From the NCBI RefSeq assembly GCF_001039355.2, contig NW_019775870.1, forward strand, positions 120,936-184,935: DNA of 64,000 nucleotides, written 5' to 3'. The notes under the pieces are model-generated. The model had not been told where the DNA came from, did no database searches, and saw only the letters and a list, made by a program, of their open reading frames with translations. Shown piece by piece: positions 46,809-58,259 of this stretch. The first letter of the stretch is position 1; each line of letters starts with the position of its first letter. The position numbers and the translations under genes are program-made. The DNA is from Lingula anatina. Taxonomy: Eukaryota; Brachiopoda; Lingulata; Lingulida; Lingulidae.

Positions 46809-49036
46809 TTATATAAACTCTACACCTTCAAATTTGAAATTCCCTATTAATGTTTCATCTAACAAAATATCCCCATCAATTGTAAACACCATTATGTAAG
46901 ACGCTATTTTTCCTTTCACTTCCTCAGATTTCAAGGCAACTATAAGCCTATCTTCAGTTCCGGGGATGAATTTAAATGAAGAGAAGCCATGGGTAGGGTT
47001 CAATTTACCCACTCGCCTCAGTTCTATATCTTTAAAATCTTCATCACAGATTAATAAAATATTTGTACCACGGCTTTCATCAGCCACTTCATCATAACGT
47101 TCATGACTAGCACGACGAGGAAGAAAGAACCACTTTTTATGTATATTACTCCACATTCCTGATTCATGGATCATGTAACCTGCAAGAAAAATTGGCACAA
47201 TATTAATTTTGTTAAAGGTGATAAGTATAATACAGAAAACAAATGCTTGTGAAAAGTGGGATAAGTTTGGATATATTATACATAGTTTGCACTTACCCAA
47301 ATTTTAACAAAAATGAAATACATTTTAACAATCAATCAATATGAAATTGCAAATACATCTAGGTATAGCATTGAAACCAAATGTAAAATGCCTTTTAACT
47401 CATCTTAGTTTATAAAATAGACAAAATACATCTGCATATTGTTAGTTTTTATTATTCAAAGTTTGGCAATTTAAAAGCAAGACATTATCATACCTGGGTA
47501 GTCTATGTTAGCCTTACGTCTCATTGCATTATAATTTTTATGCCAGTCCAGGTGCTTCACTTCTCCCTTATAACCAATGCTTTTTACCCACTGGGGGTTG
47601 AGGTTCTGCACTTCCCCTGTGATAGTGGTCCACTCTTTGCCAAGACCACCAACATACAGAGATTCATCTTTCACTGTAGCCCACTCGCACTTGAAACCTG
47701 GAAGAAAATACAGCAAAAGAATCAAGATCTTCCCTTGTTTTTACTAAGTATTTAAAATTAAATGGTGACAACCAAACATTAACCTTGTGGCCAGAGTGTT
47801 CACTTCAGAATGGGACTATGGGTTCAACCTGTCATGGTAAAACACAAGTCATAAAAAGCACCTGCTGTCTCCCTGCTTGGCACTCAGCACTTCAGGGTTG
47901 AAGCAGGGGTTATGTTCCTGGTCAGACAGTGAAGGATATGGTTCATATGCCAGATTTCAGCACCTCATACAGCAGCTGGGCTGTATTCTCCCCAGGGAGG
48001 CGAGAATGTCTACACCCAGTTTGTATCAGGGCCAAAACTAATGTAAACCACACAGAGAAGCATGTGCAGTGTGGAATATAAGAATAAGAACTGAACTAAA
48101 CTTAATTTTTACAACTGAAACTATCATTACAACTATTTAACTAAAAGCAGTATACTTACATTTATTTTTTAACTTCAAGAAAGAATAATCAGTTTAAAAA
48201 ATATTCATTTTAAGTATCAAATCATGCAAAATGAAGCCAGTTATTGTGTATAGATAATATATATTTTGTTCCTATATGTGAAAGTGATTGCCTGCCAATA
48301 ATTGATTATTGTTAGACTACGGAAGGTGTAATCCATGTAATCTAATCAAAACATTATACATTTTAATATCTTTATATTTTATGAATGTAAACTGAATTCA
48401 ATTACATGTCATATTAATTCTACCTTTAGCTGTCATTCCGTTTCCATCTGTGAGCAATACCCAGGGCACGACCTCCTCTCCATACACCTCATATATGACC
48501 CCCGTCCGGTCATCTACTGTATATAACTTGCCATTAAACACAACTAGGTCCGAGAGCTCCATGCCCCGCCCCCCCTGGGCCAGGCCAGATTTCAATGTCA
48601 GTTTATCGGCATCCCACTGGACACTTGCTCTGCTGTGGTCCAAAGACAATGACAGGTATCCCTTTTGTAAGAAACTTATCCATGTATTTTGTTTTTTTCG
48701 ATGCTTAGAAGCTGTGTCCAAGTCTGCTATTATTGCAATACGGAATTTAATCTCCTTTTCTGTCCGTATAGGTTTTGATAATGGATAAGTGCTGTTGTAG
48801 AGAGTCTTTATTTCCCCAGTTAGCTCATCCATACATAAATGATGTGGTGGACTTGGAAATAACATGAAGAGAATTATCACAATGACAGTGGATGCCATGA
48901 TGGTAGCTGCTATTAATACTTTAGGTTTTATATGCACTGAGGCTCCTATGCGATACGGGGTTGGAGCTTTTATTGCTTTCATCCAGTGATGAACTGAGGA
49001 ATTGCTAGGGAAACTGGATGACCTGTGCATCTTCAT
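46809..49036 (-). CDS. CANT1: Calcium-activated nucleotidase (apyrase), type II membrane protein
   Basis: Coding exons 49036-48424, 47697-47494 and 47179-46809 join through two phase-1 introns to 395 codons plus TAA. CANT1 hydrolyses UDP, GDP and other nucleoside diphosphates in the ER/Golgi lumen or outside the cell in a Ca2+-dependent way, supporting glycosylation by removing UDP; some forms are cut free of the membrane. Residues 40-60 are one hydrophobic anchor after a basic cytosolic tail. The luminal beta-propeller shows family motifs: [76 protein letters not shown] and the C-terminal EGVEFI. The length is close to that of vertebrate CANT1. A nearby upstream start (MKM) offers two in-frame ATGs; the first is taken. 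Confidence 0.95.
47779..48070 (+). mobile_element. tRNA-derived SINE in CANT1 intron 1
   Basis: An A-box-like TGGCCAGAGTG (47788-47798) and a B-box-like GGTTCAACC (47821-47829) at typical pol III spacing are followed by a body with CCTGCTTGGCACTCAGCAC, a phrase found in widespread animal SINEs. Orientation is opposite to CANT1. The 3' boundary is approximate. Confidence 0.6.
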
Positions 49037-50439
49037 TGCTATACGTATTGACTGTCAAATACCTGAAATATACCAAATGGGGCAATAAAATCAGCAATTT
49101 GCATGCATAACAACATATTTCTGAAAACAAATTAAATAGCCACTATATGTGTTACCATACTGTACCTGCATAATATGGAAATTTATGCATATTATCAAGC
49201 AGTAAATAAGCCAAACATGGGAAGTCTAACTACCTACATGTACATATTAAAATGGCATGTTAGTGAATCAAAAAACTTTAAAATGGCATGTTAGTGAATC
49301 AAAAAAACATAAGTAGAAATGAAAGCGCGGATGTGAGTTAATCATATAATCAAGTCAGAGGTATTGACTGCAGACATTTGTATCAAAAAGCACTCTTTGT
49401 TTGTTTTTGCAAACTACAAGAAATGGCACCCCATGAGTATCAATTTCTACATTTTTTCATTGCCTGCCGCTTTTGGACTACTGCATAGGGAACTGACCTG
49501 TGCTGTCACATGAATAAAATCAGCTGGAACTACCACGAGTGATGTTTTGGCAAACTAAGAAAGGTCAAAACAAACATTAAAAAAAAACATTTTTACTGAA
49601 TTTTATGAAAAAAAAATTGGCAAATTGCAGCCAGAGAAAATATATGCCTACTACATATGCTTATTACTCTGCTGGGAGACCCAGTGTAAGTTTTCCCAGC
49701 ATTAAACTAATAATATATTTCCTTCGGTAAACAGTACTTTTCTTTGAATAATCAACATATGCAGAAGTCTATTTTTTTATTTTTTATTTTTTTGTTTTCT
49801 TTTGTGGATGTTTCACTTCACAGCAGCCTAGTGGTAGACACTGCAATGAACCTTAGCTTATTCATCGCTCTGTTGATGGGAAAACTGGTTGGCTTTGCAG
49901 GAGTGTGCGAGTTGAGGAGAGGAGAGTTAAGACAAAGCTTTGAGAGCTCCCGCATCGCGGTGGATACACAAGCTGGTCATCATTTTAGACTTTTTGAGGC
50001 CTTTGCTTTCATGACTTAGCACATCCAGTAATTATCACTGTCTCAGAAATTGTAGACAGCAGCACTAACTCTTGAATTTCGTCTTATGAATGGCTACCTG
50101 CTCAGGCCTAATAAATGATAGTTGCTATTTTCTAACACTACCCATAGATCTTTTAGCACAAATGCCCATATTAACCACCAAACCCACAAATTAACCAGCA
50201 CACCATAAAAGTATGTTGGGTATTACTAGTAAAAAAGCATTCATATGGGAATGGTTTTGGAAAAGCCTGGATAAATCAAAGAGTAGGGGATGAAAGTTCA
50301 TTTGTAAAGGGATTTCATCAGAGGTGCATGGACAATGACTTCCAGGGGTGGTATGACGAAATGTCTAACCATATGAAACTAGATATATAGGCCCTATAAG
50401 TTATTTAAGCATGATCTCATTATTGAGCCATATGTTACA
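49037..50439. other. Region upstream of CANT1
   Basis: Should contain the CANT1 5' UTR and promoter. A 31-bp unit is tandemly doubled near 49247-49306 (TTAAAATGGCATGTTAGTGA). The 91-codon plus frame at 49744-50019 starts with a low-complexity hydrophobic stretch and shows no family features. Confidence 0.5.
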
Positions 50440-50830
50440 GTATTTGATAAAGCTAGTTTTAATTGTATATCAGTTAGATACTCAAATCATCAACTTGAAA
50501 TTAAAAAAGGCAGACCTAGTAAGTCTAGGGATCAGAGAATTTGTCAGTGTTACAAATTGAGAGGAAGTCGAATGCAAAAGACATTTCTTGTTAGAAAGTC
50601 CTCTATTTAGCAACTTAAAGGGTAATTTCTTATCGGATATTTGTAATTGGGAATTGGGTTCACATGAAATATTTATGATATTGATGAAATCAAAAAAATA
50701 TTATAAATTTGCGAATCATTTGACAACAGAAATAAGAAAGTCGTTATTCGAAGTGGACAAGGGAGATGTATAATTATAAAAATGAATGATTATCAAATTA
50801 TTGTAAAAAGGTCGCAGACCTTATCATACA
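50440..50830 (+). mobile_element. Degenerate LINE 3' end
   Basis: Broken frames translate to VRYSNHQLEIKKGRPSKSRD, QRICQCY, then HFLLESPLFSNLKGNF and a C-terminal KYYKFANHLTTEIRKSLFEV before a stop. This order (xLxIExGR, RxCxxC, HFLLxCPxY, FAxxxxxxxxxR) is the usual tail of LINE reverse transcriptases. At least one frameshift is present. The 3' end near 50830 has AAATAAACTAAACTAA. Only the last part of the element is present. Confidence 0.65.
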
Positions 50831-51262
50831 GTGAAATAAACTAAACTAATTATACTATTACTACTATTTATAAATACTAGTTGAGTTACAAATGCTCTGA
50901 CAAAATTTAATGATTGAAATTACAATGAAACTTTCCTAAGCTGCACGATCAAATAGGTATATTTCATTAATAAAGAAACCCACCTCTGTTATCTTTTGTA
51001 AGTTTTTTGGAAATGCTAGTATTTTCCATTAGGTTTCATTACACGATTTTTACGGTTCTCGGCACATACAGTATGAGGCCGCATACTGAGACGTGTCGTA
51101 AACTGGTAATCTCCGGAACTAACTGCGGGACTAGCATTTTATATCTAACCTTTATGAAAGTTCACGTCAATCATTAACGCACAGTTTTTTTTTTCCAAAT
51201 AATCTTTTTATTTATTCACGACCGTGATAAAAGTTGAAAAGTTACAAGGCAATTACCCTCAT

Positions 51263-51894
51263 CAGGGGTGGACGCAGGATTATTTGAAAGAGAGGGGGGG
51301 GGGGGGGGAGGGGGGCTTGGAGCCCACACCTGTTTGACGTTTGGAACTTGGCTTAACGTTAGGGGCTTTCCGTTAAATAAATCTAGGAAAATTCAAAGGC
51401 AAAGAATGAACCTTGATGGTTTGCCTAGTCTATAGGCCTACAAAAAATCGGTCATTTATTTTAATATAACGTACGGTTCACTTATTCATTTATTTATTCA
51501 ACATTTAATTCATTAATTTTTGTATTAGTTTATTCATTTAGTCTTTGCATTAAATTTATTCATATTTGCCTGCTTCTCTTTTTTTCTTTTAAAATGTTTC
51601 TTTCTTCTAAAAAAAGGCCCAATTGTTTCTTTTTGTACATGTATTATAATATTTTTATTTGACCAAAAAGACACTGTTTTAAATTTTTTTTTTACCTCAA
51701 GCAGAGGAGGTTGGTGTAGTCTCAGTGGTAGATTTGGAGGGGGGGTCAGGGGGTTCCTGACCAAATGTTTTCGGTCGCCCTCTAAAATACCAAAATTTTC
51801 CAGACGTTTCAGCGGGCCCCCAACCCCACGCCAAGGGGGGGGGGGGTCGGTTTCGCATCCCCCCCCCCCTCGAATAATCTTGGATCCGCCCCTG
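51263..51894. mobile_element. TIR element with CAGGGGCGGA-type ends
   Basis: Left end CAGGGGTGGACGCAGGATTA and right end TAATCTTGGATCCGCCCCTG are imperfect inverted repeats of about 25 bases. They are of the same family as the small element at 17617-17784. The interior has long G and C runs just inside each end (about 51293-51316 and 51835-51869). No transposase frame and no clear target duplication. Confidence 0.7.
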
Positions 51895-52053
51895 AGGTCA
51901 AAACATCGTCATTTTAAAACAAAAGGGCTTATATTTAATAAACTAATACATAAATTAATGAATTAAATGTTGAAATAAATAAATAAATAAGTGAACCGTA
52001 CGTTATATTAAAATAAATGACCGATTTTTTGTAGGCCTATAGACTAGGCAACC
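51418..52053. repeat. Large inverted repeat, arms of about 110 bases
   Basis: The left arm (51418-51529) reappears reverse-complemented at 51944-52053 with only a few differences. It contains CCTAGTCTATAGGCCTAC and AATATAACGTACGGTTCACT. The left arm lies inside the element at 51263-51894 while the right arm lies outside it, so the two structures overlap rather than nest. Confidence 0.88.
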
Positions 52054-52788
52054 AGAGTAGTCAACCAAAGTGAATCAACTGGAACGGCAAATGATGAAGT
52101 AATTGATTTGATATAAGGGCATGGGTTTTTATAATAACTGGTTTGACCATCACCCGTGTGATGACCCATGCCCGTGTCTAATTTCCTAGCCTAATTTGGC
52201 TATCACTATTCTTGGACTCTTTTTGTTATAGATTGTTTTGTTCTATGTTGCTGACCAATATTTTCCTGAGATATCTTATATGTACGTTTACCCGAGTATC
52301 ACCTTAAAATTCAGCTCTTTGTCTATTATTACTCACACACCTGTAGCATCCAGACTCCTGTTTACGGGTGTTCTTGGACATATCATCATTAAGTAAGCAA
52401 TTTGCATTGCAAAACAAATTCTTATGATGTCTTGAATGCACAGACATCTTGATAGCAGGTGTGCCATATTTATGGTGGTTGTACACTTTCTTTAATTGTA
52501 TTTTCCTTTTCCTCTGGGGTCTAACAAATGGTTTCTTACGATTAGAAATTGGTGAAGTTGGCATAAATAAAATCATTACAACACATTCATTGCTAAATCA
52601 GCCTGATGATTTATCTTTGCGGTAATCTAGCGGTTATTTTAGGGGATAGGCTTATGTCAGCTTAAGGATTAATGTCTCTGACTTAAAAAACAGTTAGGCA
52701 ATGCATGATTCCAGGGGTTGGCTACACTTTTTCTTTCTGAATGGTCCTACGAGAAGGAAGAAACAAAAGTAGGCCTACAGCTTTTTCT

Positions 52789-52855
52789 ATATTATATTAT
52801 ATTATATTATATTATATTATATTATATTATATTATATTATATTATATTATATTAT
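52789..52855. repeat. (ATATT)n pentanucleotide microsatellite
   Basis: About 13 perfect units. Confidence 0.95.
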
Positions 52856-53127
52856 TTAATTATAATTATTATATTAATGCAGGCCTATTAAAGGAGCAAA
52901 AAAGTAAATGTCATAGATCGAGGTTAGACCCCATGTGTCATTGACATAGTAGCTATACAGTTAAAATTGGACCTATAGGCCTACTACTGCGCACGGTTCT
53001 GTCTTAGAATTCTGTAACCATTTATATCTCATTAAAGTACGGGACAATAGTTTACTTTAAGTTTTCTGTTAAAACTGATTTTGATCCAGCTTTTGACACC
53101 TTGCTCTTATTTTATTAACTTTTAATT

Positions 53128-53582
53128 CTTTCATTCATTAACGCCGAAATCTATTGCATCGGTCGCTATAAGGGCCCTTCAAGCTTCATTGTGTGATCCC
53201 GCATCAGATTCAGAATTTATTCGTTACAGCGTTATATTAATCAAGTGAAGAATAACCATCAGCTGGTCAGATAAAAACATCAACACAGTATTTTGAATGG
53301 ATGGTAAATTTGGCATTACTTTTGATCATTGTCATATATAAAGAAAAAGGGCTANCTTTCATTCATTAACGCCGAAATCTATTGCATCTGTCGCTATAAG
53401 GGCCCTTCAAGCTTCATTGTGTGATCCCGCATCAGATTCAGAATTTATTCGTTAAAGTGTTATATAAATCAAGTGAAGAATAACCATCAGCTGGTCAGAT
53501 AAAAACATCAACACAGTATTTTGAATGGATGGTAAATTTGGCATTACTTTTGATCATTGTCATATATAAAGAAAAAGGGCTA
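53128..53582. repeat. 227-bp direct tandem duplication around a single N
   Basis: 53128-53354 and 53356-53582 are the same length and almost identical (a handful of substitutions, for example CGTTACAGC versus CGTTAAAGT). The only base between them is an N at 53355. This may be an assembly join of two haplotypes or reads rather than a true tandem repeat. No coding potential seen. Confidence 0.93.
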
Positions 53583-55303
53583 TCAAAATTCCCCAAAATA
53601 ATCCAGTTTATGCCCCTTTATTTACTTTCAAGTGATTGATCGCTTTAAACATATTGTTCAAACAGTGCATTTATTGTCCATTTTATGAAAATTGAACATA
53701 TATATTTCTTCGTAGTAAAATAGTCATTGTGTCTTCGGTTGCATGGTTTTATAAGAAACATCGGACGTCGTTAATCGACTGCTATATCATGGAAAACAGT
53801 TAACTTTTCCTCTGAATGATATTAAACAGCTATCAATGAGAGCTAAATTTAAAATAGAGTCGTCAACTGAAGGTTTGCTCAAAATGTTGCACTGGCTTGC
53901 TCTAGACATTGCGGGGAATTTGGAATGGTTAAAAAGATGAACGCAATGCAAGCTGTCCGTAAGCTAAAGAAACATATTTGCAATCAACACGTAAATACAT
54001 TGCAATTTCCAGAATTATTTTTTGTGGTCTCCGTATAAAATATTGTAGTCAACTTTCCATACATCATGCAAACGCACTGTGATGCATCATTGTGCAGTCC
54101 AACTGGAGCAATTCCACTCTGTTAAGGTACAAGTTAGTGTATTTTTTTTTTAGATCTCTGGCATCTTTCAATGAATATTTAGAAGACTTTTCATAGCAAA
54201 AATAACGAAATGAAATTCCCACAGGCTTAGAGTCTACCAGTCTCCATAAAAATTACTTCGACCACTCTTCTTTTTAGATCGCATTTCCGTGGATAAGAGG
54301 AAATCCTCCAATTGGGAACTGAAAAGAGAAATTTAAAAATTACCAAGTTAATATGAAGGAGCGGTGAGTGACTTATGTAAAAGAGACGTCCATTTGCGGC
54401 GCGAGGGGAGATATGGTTAACATCTGGGAATAAAGGACACTATGTTTGTTGCCTTATATGCACGACGTAGAATTTTTTTCATAAACAGACAGCCACGACA
54501 AATTTTAATGTATCATATCTTCTATAACTGGCGTAATTCTCTGAAATAAACAACATTATTTATATACTAATTTTGATTTGTCTTCATATTTAACTATTAA
54601 CGATATTTTGAGATATATGTTAGTAAACAGCCATCATTGACACCGAAAACGACATTCATGCATAACTCGATATCTTGATATATACTACACGTCATAGCCA
54701 TCCAGGCTGATGGAATAATTCAACTGCTGATATGGGATGGTTTTTACCTTTGGAGAGACGGACACATGATTTTGCTTTTTCTCAAGTGTAAGACATAAAG
54801 GCAATAAAAAGAAAAAAAAATGTAATATTTATCATGCCAAGCTGGGCATTTTGTAACAAAATTTGCTTAGTGTTTAATGTCAAGTGCAATGACAACCAGT
54901 AAGCTCATAAAGGCGCATGGTTCTCCCTTTGATAAATGTCTCCAGTAGAAGCCAAACACACGTGCTTGTGTTTCACTTTCCAAACGTGCATTATCTTTTA
55001 TATTGATTGAAAAAAAGTGGTAACACATTCCAAAAGCGACCTCTGGTCAGCAAACACTGGAGGTGCATATTTTTAATTGGTGCAAGCATAAAGTAAGAAA
55101 AGATTTTGAGGACGTAGAGATGCGTGCAAAGTGTCTCGTGCAGTAGTCGGAAACGTGTATATCATGCTGCTAATATAAGTGTGACGTTGATTCAAAAGAC
55201 ACACGACACTGACCACTGTGCTTCAGTTTCTAGTGACGTCATGCCAAGTATAAACAAGTTCCACAATATCAAACATGCACATATCGGAAACGTACACAAT
55301 GAA
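53583..55303. other. Intergenic, nothing recognised
   Basis: AT-rich, without convincing open frames, repeats or RNA genes. It probably includes the 3' UTR of the minus-strand gene ending at 55304. Confidence 0.5.
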
Positions 55304-56398
55304 CTACCAGTCGTTCATAACCTTCTTTCTTCTATCATATGTGTCACTATCTGACACATCGGACTGTTGAATCATGTCGGCAGTTTCGGCAGCAATGCTG
55401 AAGAAAATGTGGTTTGAAAGTAGTCTGGGGATTGTCGTGGTTAACTTTTTACCCTTCCGTTTATTATTCAAGCCCTGCTTTAAGTATGATTCAACCAACG
55501 CTGTTAGTGTTTTACAGGTAATTATGTTTAATCCTGGCAGCTCATTGGATTTCTTTTATCTTCCCATTCTCTTTTTAGGTTCCCATTTTAACATTTGAAA
55601 CTACAATACACGCTCAAAATGACTCGTGTAACCACTTATGCGAAGTAATAAAATGTAGCTTTTAAAGCGAAATACCATCTAAAAACCTCATGACTGAGGA
55701 ATCAAAATTAATGCTCAAATATATATGATACCTGCTGATATCATCCGAGCTTTGTACTTTCCTTATGACAATGTCTGCTATCCTGCTGATTTCATCATCT
55801 GAAAAGAAAATCAAAACCTTAGTCAGTAACTCGTTAATATCTTTATATAACGTACGTAGACCAAGGACATTGTAAATAGTCCGATTAATGGCCAATTGGC
55901 CATGTCAGATATCAGTAATGTTCGCTTGAAGAATCTAGTCCTTTATTTCAGGCCAATCTCAGAAGATGTTAAAAGATTCACGCTTGATTCCAGCTGATCC
56001 TTAATAGGGGGAAATCAAATTAAATCTGTTGTCAGTAAATCTTAGGTCGATACCTGGATCATATACAATAGCCGAAATGATCCTTCCATAGACATAACAG
56101 GATCTAACAGGCCATTAAGTAATCGTTTGAGTAAGGGCAATTTGGGTTTTAATTTTCCGTCATTTCTATTTCATCAACGTTTTCCCCAACTACCAGTTAC
56201 AAAATCAATAGACTCCATCGTGTGAAGATGACATTTAACGAAACATTTTCGTATCTTTTAGGGACACAAAAATACATCAAGAAAACTTACCCTGAAAACA
56301 ACTCTGGAATGGAATGTCCTTGATTACACATACAAGTCCTTTGACAAGTTTCTGTTGTCGTAACGACAGGCGCTTGTGCGTTTCTGAATATGGGAAGG
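55304..56398 (-). CDS. Unidentified protein, last three coding exons
   Basis: Three minus-strand exons with clean borders join in one frame: 56398-56291 (acceptor TTACAG, donor GTAAGT), 55798-55732 (acceptor TTTCAG, donor GTATCA) and 55397-55304 (acceptor TCTTCAG, stop TAG). Phases are 1, 1 and 2, and each junction gives a sensible codon (D, then S). The predicted 88-residue C-terminal part starts FPYSETHKRLSLRQQ, continues with DDEISRIADIVIRKVQ, and ends DRRKKVMNDW. It is rich in charged residues with probable helices, and has two cysteines in the first exon (VCVIKDIPFQSCFQ). I do not recognise the family. Upstream exons, including the start codon, were not found within the window. An alternative frame of the first exon is open but meets a stop at once in the second exon. 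Confidence 0.55.
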
Positions 56399-58187
56399 CT
56401 GTAACATAGAGAGTAAAGTTTTAAAAGAATACCAGGATTCACTAGTTATAATATCGAGATGTGAAATCATTTACTCTCCTTCCTAGAGTATGCCAAAAAG
56501 TTTTGATCATACGAACGTACCAAGACTAAATATCATAAAATACATGTATTAATTCACGAGTATTTGGAGTATCAGCAACTGGGGGAAGCACATAATTTAT
56601 GCAAAACACCTCGGAGATAAACACGGATCTAGAGCTAAATCTGTCGACTTCAAACATTTTCCAACACTGACACTTCCTCATTATCTTCTATTGGTTTATC
56701 CGTCTGTTGCCACTCATTAGATCGCGGTCATTTCAATACGCCTCCGTCAAGTATCTATTGGGAGAAGGCACCAATGAAAAGTGTTTTACCGGTCAATGAA
56801 CATGGCACAATGAATAAAAGTTGAGTACATTTAATAACATCAGATAAAGCGCTGTCTCAAGGCGGACATACGATGCATTAGTTGTTCCATCTCTTAATTT
56901 TTCTCTATAATTTTCTTCCCGTGGGCACGGTCTAGAGGCGTCCTGTTAGATGTCTCTCGGTACATCCGACTAAGGAATACGTTTTCTTTATGACCGAGAA
57001 TATATATATATTGAAATACCTGCGCTCTTGGGGAATAAAATATTTTGGATAGAAATGACGTCAACAAGGGAATTTGTCAATTAAACGGAACTTTTGGGTT
57101 GTATCCAATTTTTCAACAAAAGGTGCTTTTATGTCGCAATAACAAAACTGCCATAATATTGAGAAACGGACAGAATCTGCCAGAAAGTATTTAAAAAAAG
57201 ACAATAGAACAGTAAAATTATCCTTCCGTACATGAATAACTATCATAATATTAATAATAATAACACACAAACAGTAAGATTTAAGATGCCTACTATTTTG
57301 AAACATAAAAGATATGAACTAATAATTATGTTTACCTTTACATTTTACTGTGTGAATTCAAAACACTGAAAAATGTTGATTTGTTGACTGCACTCCTGGT
57401 TTAAATCTTTTTCATATCCTCGACTTTCTAAGTACCAGGCCATACTTCGGTATGTGTGGTTAAAACTGTTACTTAGTGTTAGAGCTGAAATTAATCGACT
57501 TAAGTGACTTCAGAGTGGTTTGTGATTTTGTTCACGCACCATAAGACATAACACTTTTTAGCTTTTTTGCGCGCTGTACTACATAAAAAAATCTGACAAT
57601 GTGTTTTAACATTCTTAACTCTAAAGCAGTGGCGTATAATGATTTGTCGCCATTTCTGTGTGAGTAATTTCATTACATAGATTCTCGGAAATACCTCAAG
57701 TTTAAGTTGGATTATCTTTGTGCTTTTTGTATTAACAAAGCATGGCATTTATTTGGTTTGATTTAGCTTTTAAGGTAAAGGAAGGCACAGAGATATGCAG
57801 ATCCTTGTATGCATGTCGTGCGGAAGTTAACTTTGTTTAGTCCGTCTTCCTGCGCCTGCTCAGATAAACAGTCTCCTGCCCAAGGGAAGCAACCCAATAA
57901 AGGTGTAAAGGCATTAGGACACCTTGGTTAAATATCTACAGAAAAGTTCTTTTCTAAGCGCCCTCTGAGCACTTTCACCACAACACAGTGGATAGAGGTC
58001 ATGTTCGACGATCGCATGTTCTAATTGAGATTTAATCTAAGCGTGAGAAAAAAAGAAGGGACAGATATTTGGTCGATAAGAACATTAGTCAATAATTAAC
58101 TGGCAAAATGTCAACCAATCTGCATGTACATATTGCGTTTGCCAGTGATGCCTTTAATGAAACTTGTACTTCGCGGGATGGAAGGGA
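56399..58187. other. Region upstream of the unidentified minus-strand gene
   Basis: Expected to hold its earlier exons, but no candidate with an in-frame phase-1 donor was convincing. A short minus-strand segment near 57337-57370 has an acceptor and a GTAAAC donor but stops in all frames, so it could only be untranslated. A TA run lies at 57002-57010. Confidence 0.4.
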
Positions 58188-58259
58188 TATAAATAGTGCA
58201 GTTTTCTCTTAAAACTATCACAAGAACTCTTTCTGCAAAAGATATGTAAACATTAAAAG
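58188..58259 (+). promoter_or_regulatory. Candidate TATA promoter and first non-coding exon
   Basis: TATAAATA (58188-58195) is preceded by a GC-rich patch (TCGCGGGATGGAAGG). About 30 bases downstream is a plausible start site (ACTATCAC), and the segment ends at AAAAG before a GTAATT donor at 58260. The spacing fits a TATA-driven pol II promoter with a short untranslated first exon. Its gene would run rightward; the candidate exons at 62.5 and 63.9 kb could belong to it. This is inferred from layout only. Confidence 0.35.

Noticed and set aside
57337-57370. Possible small minus-strand exon upstream of the unidentified gene
   Set aside because: It stops in all three frames, so it cannot be the missing coding exon.
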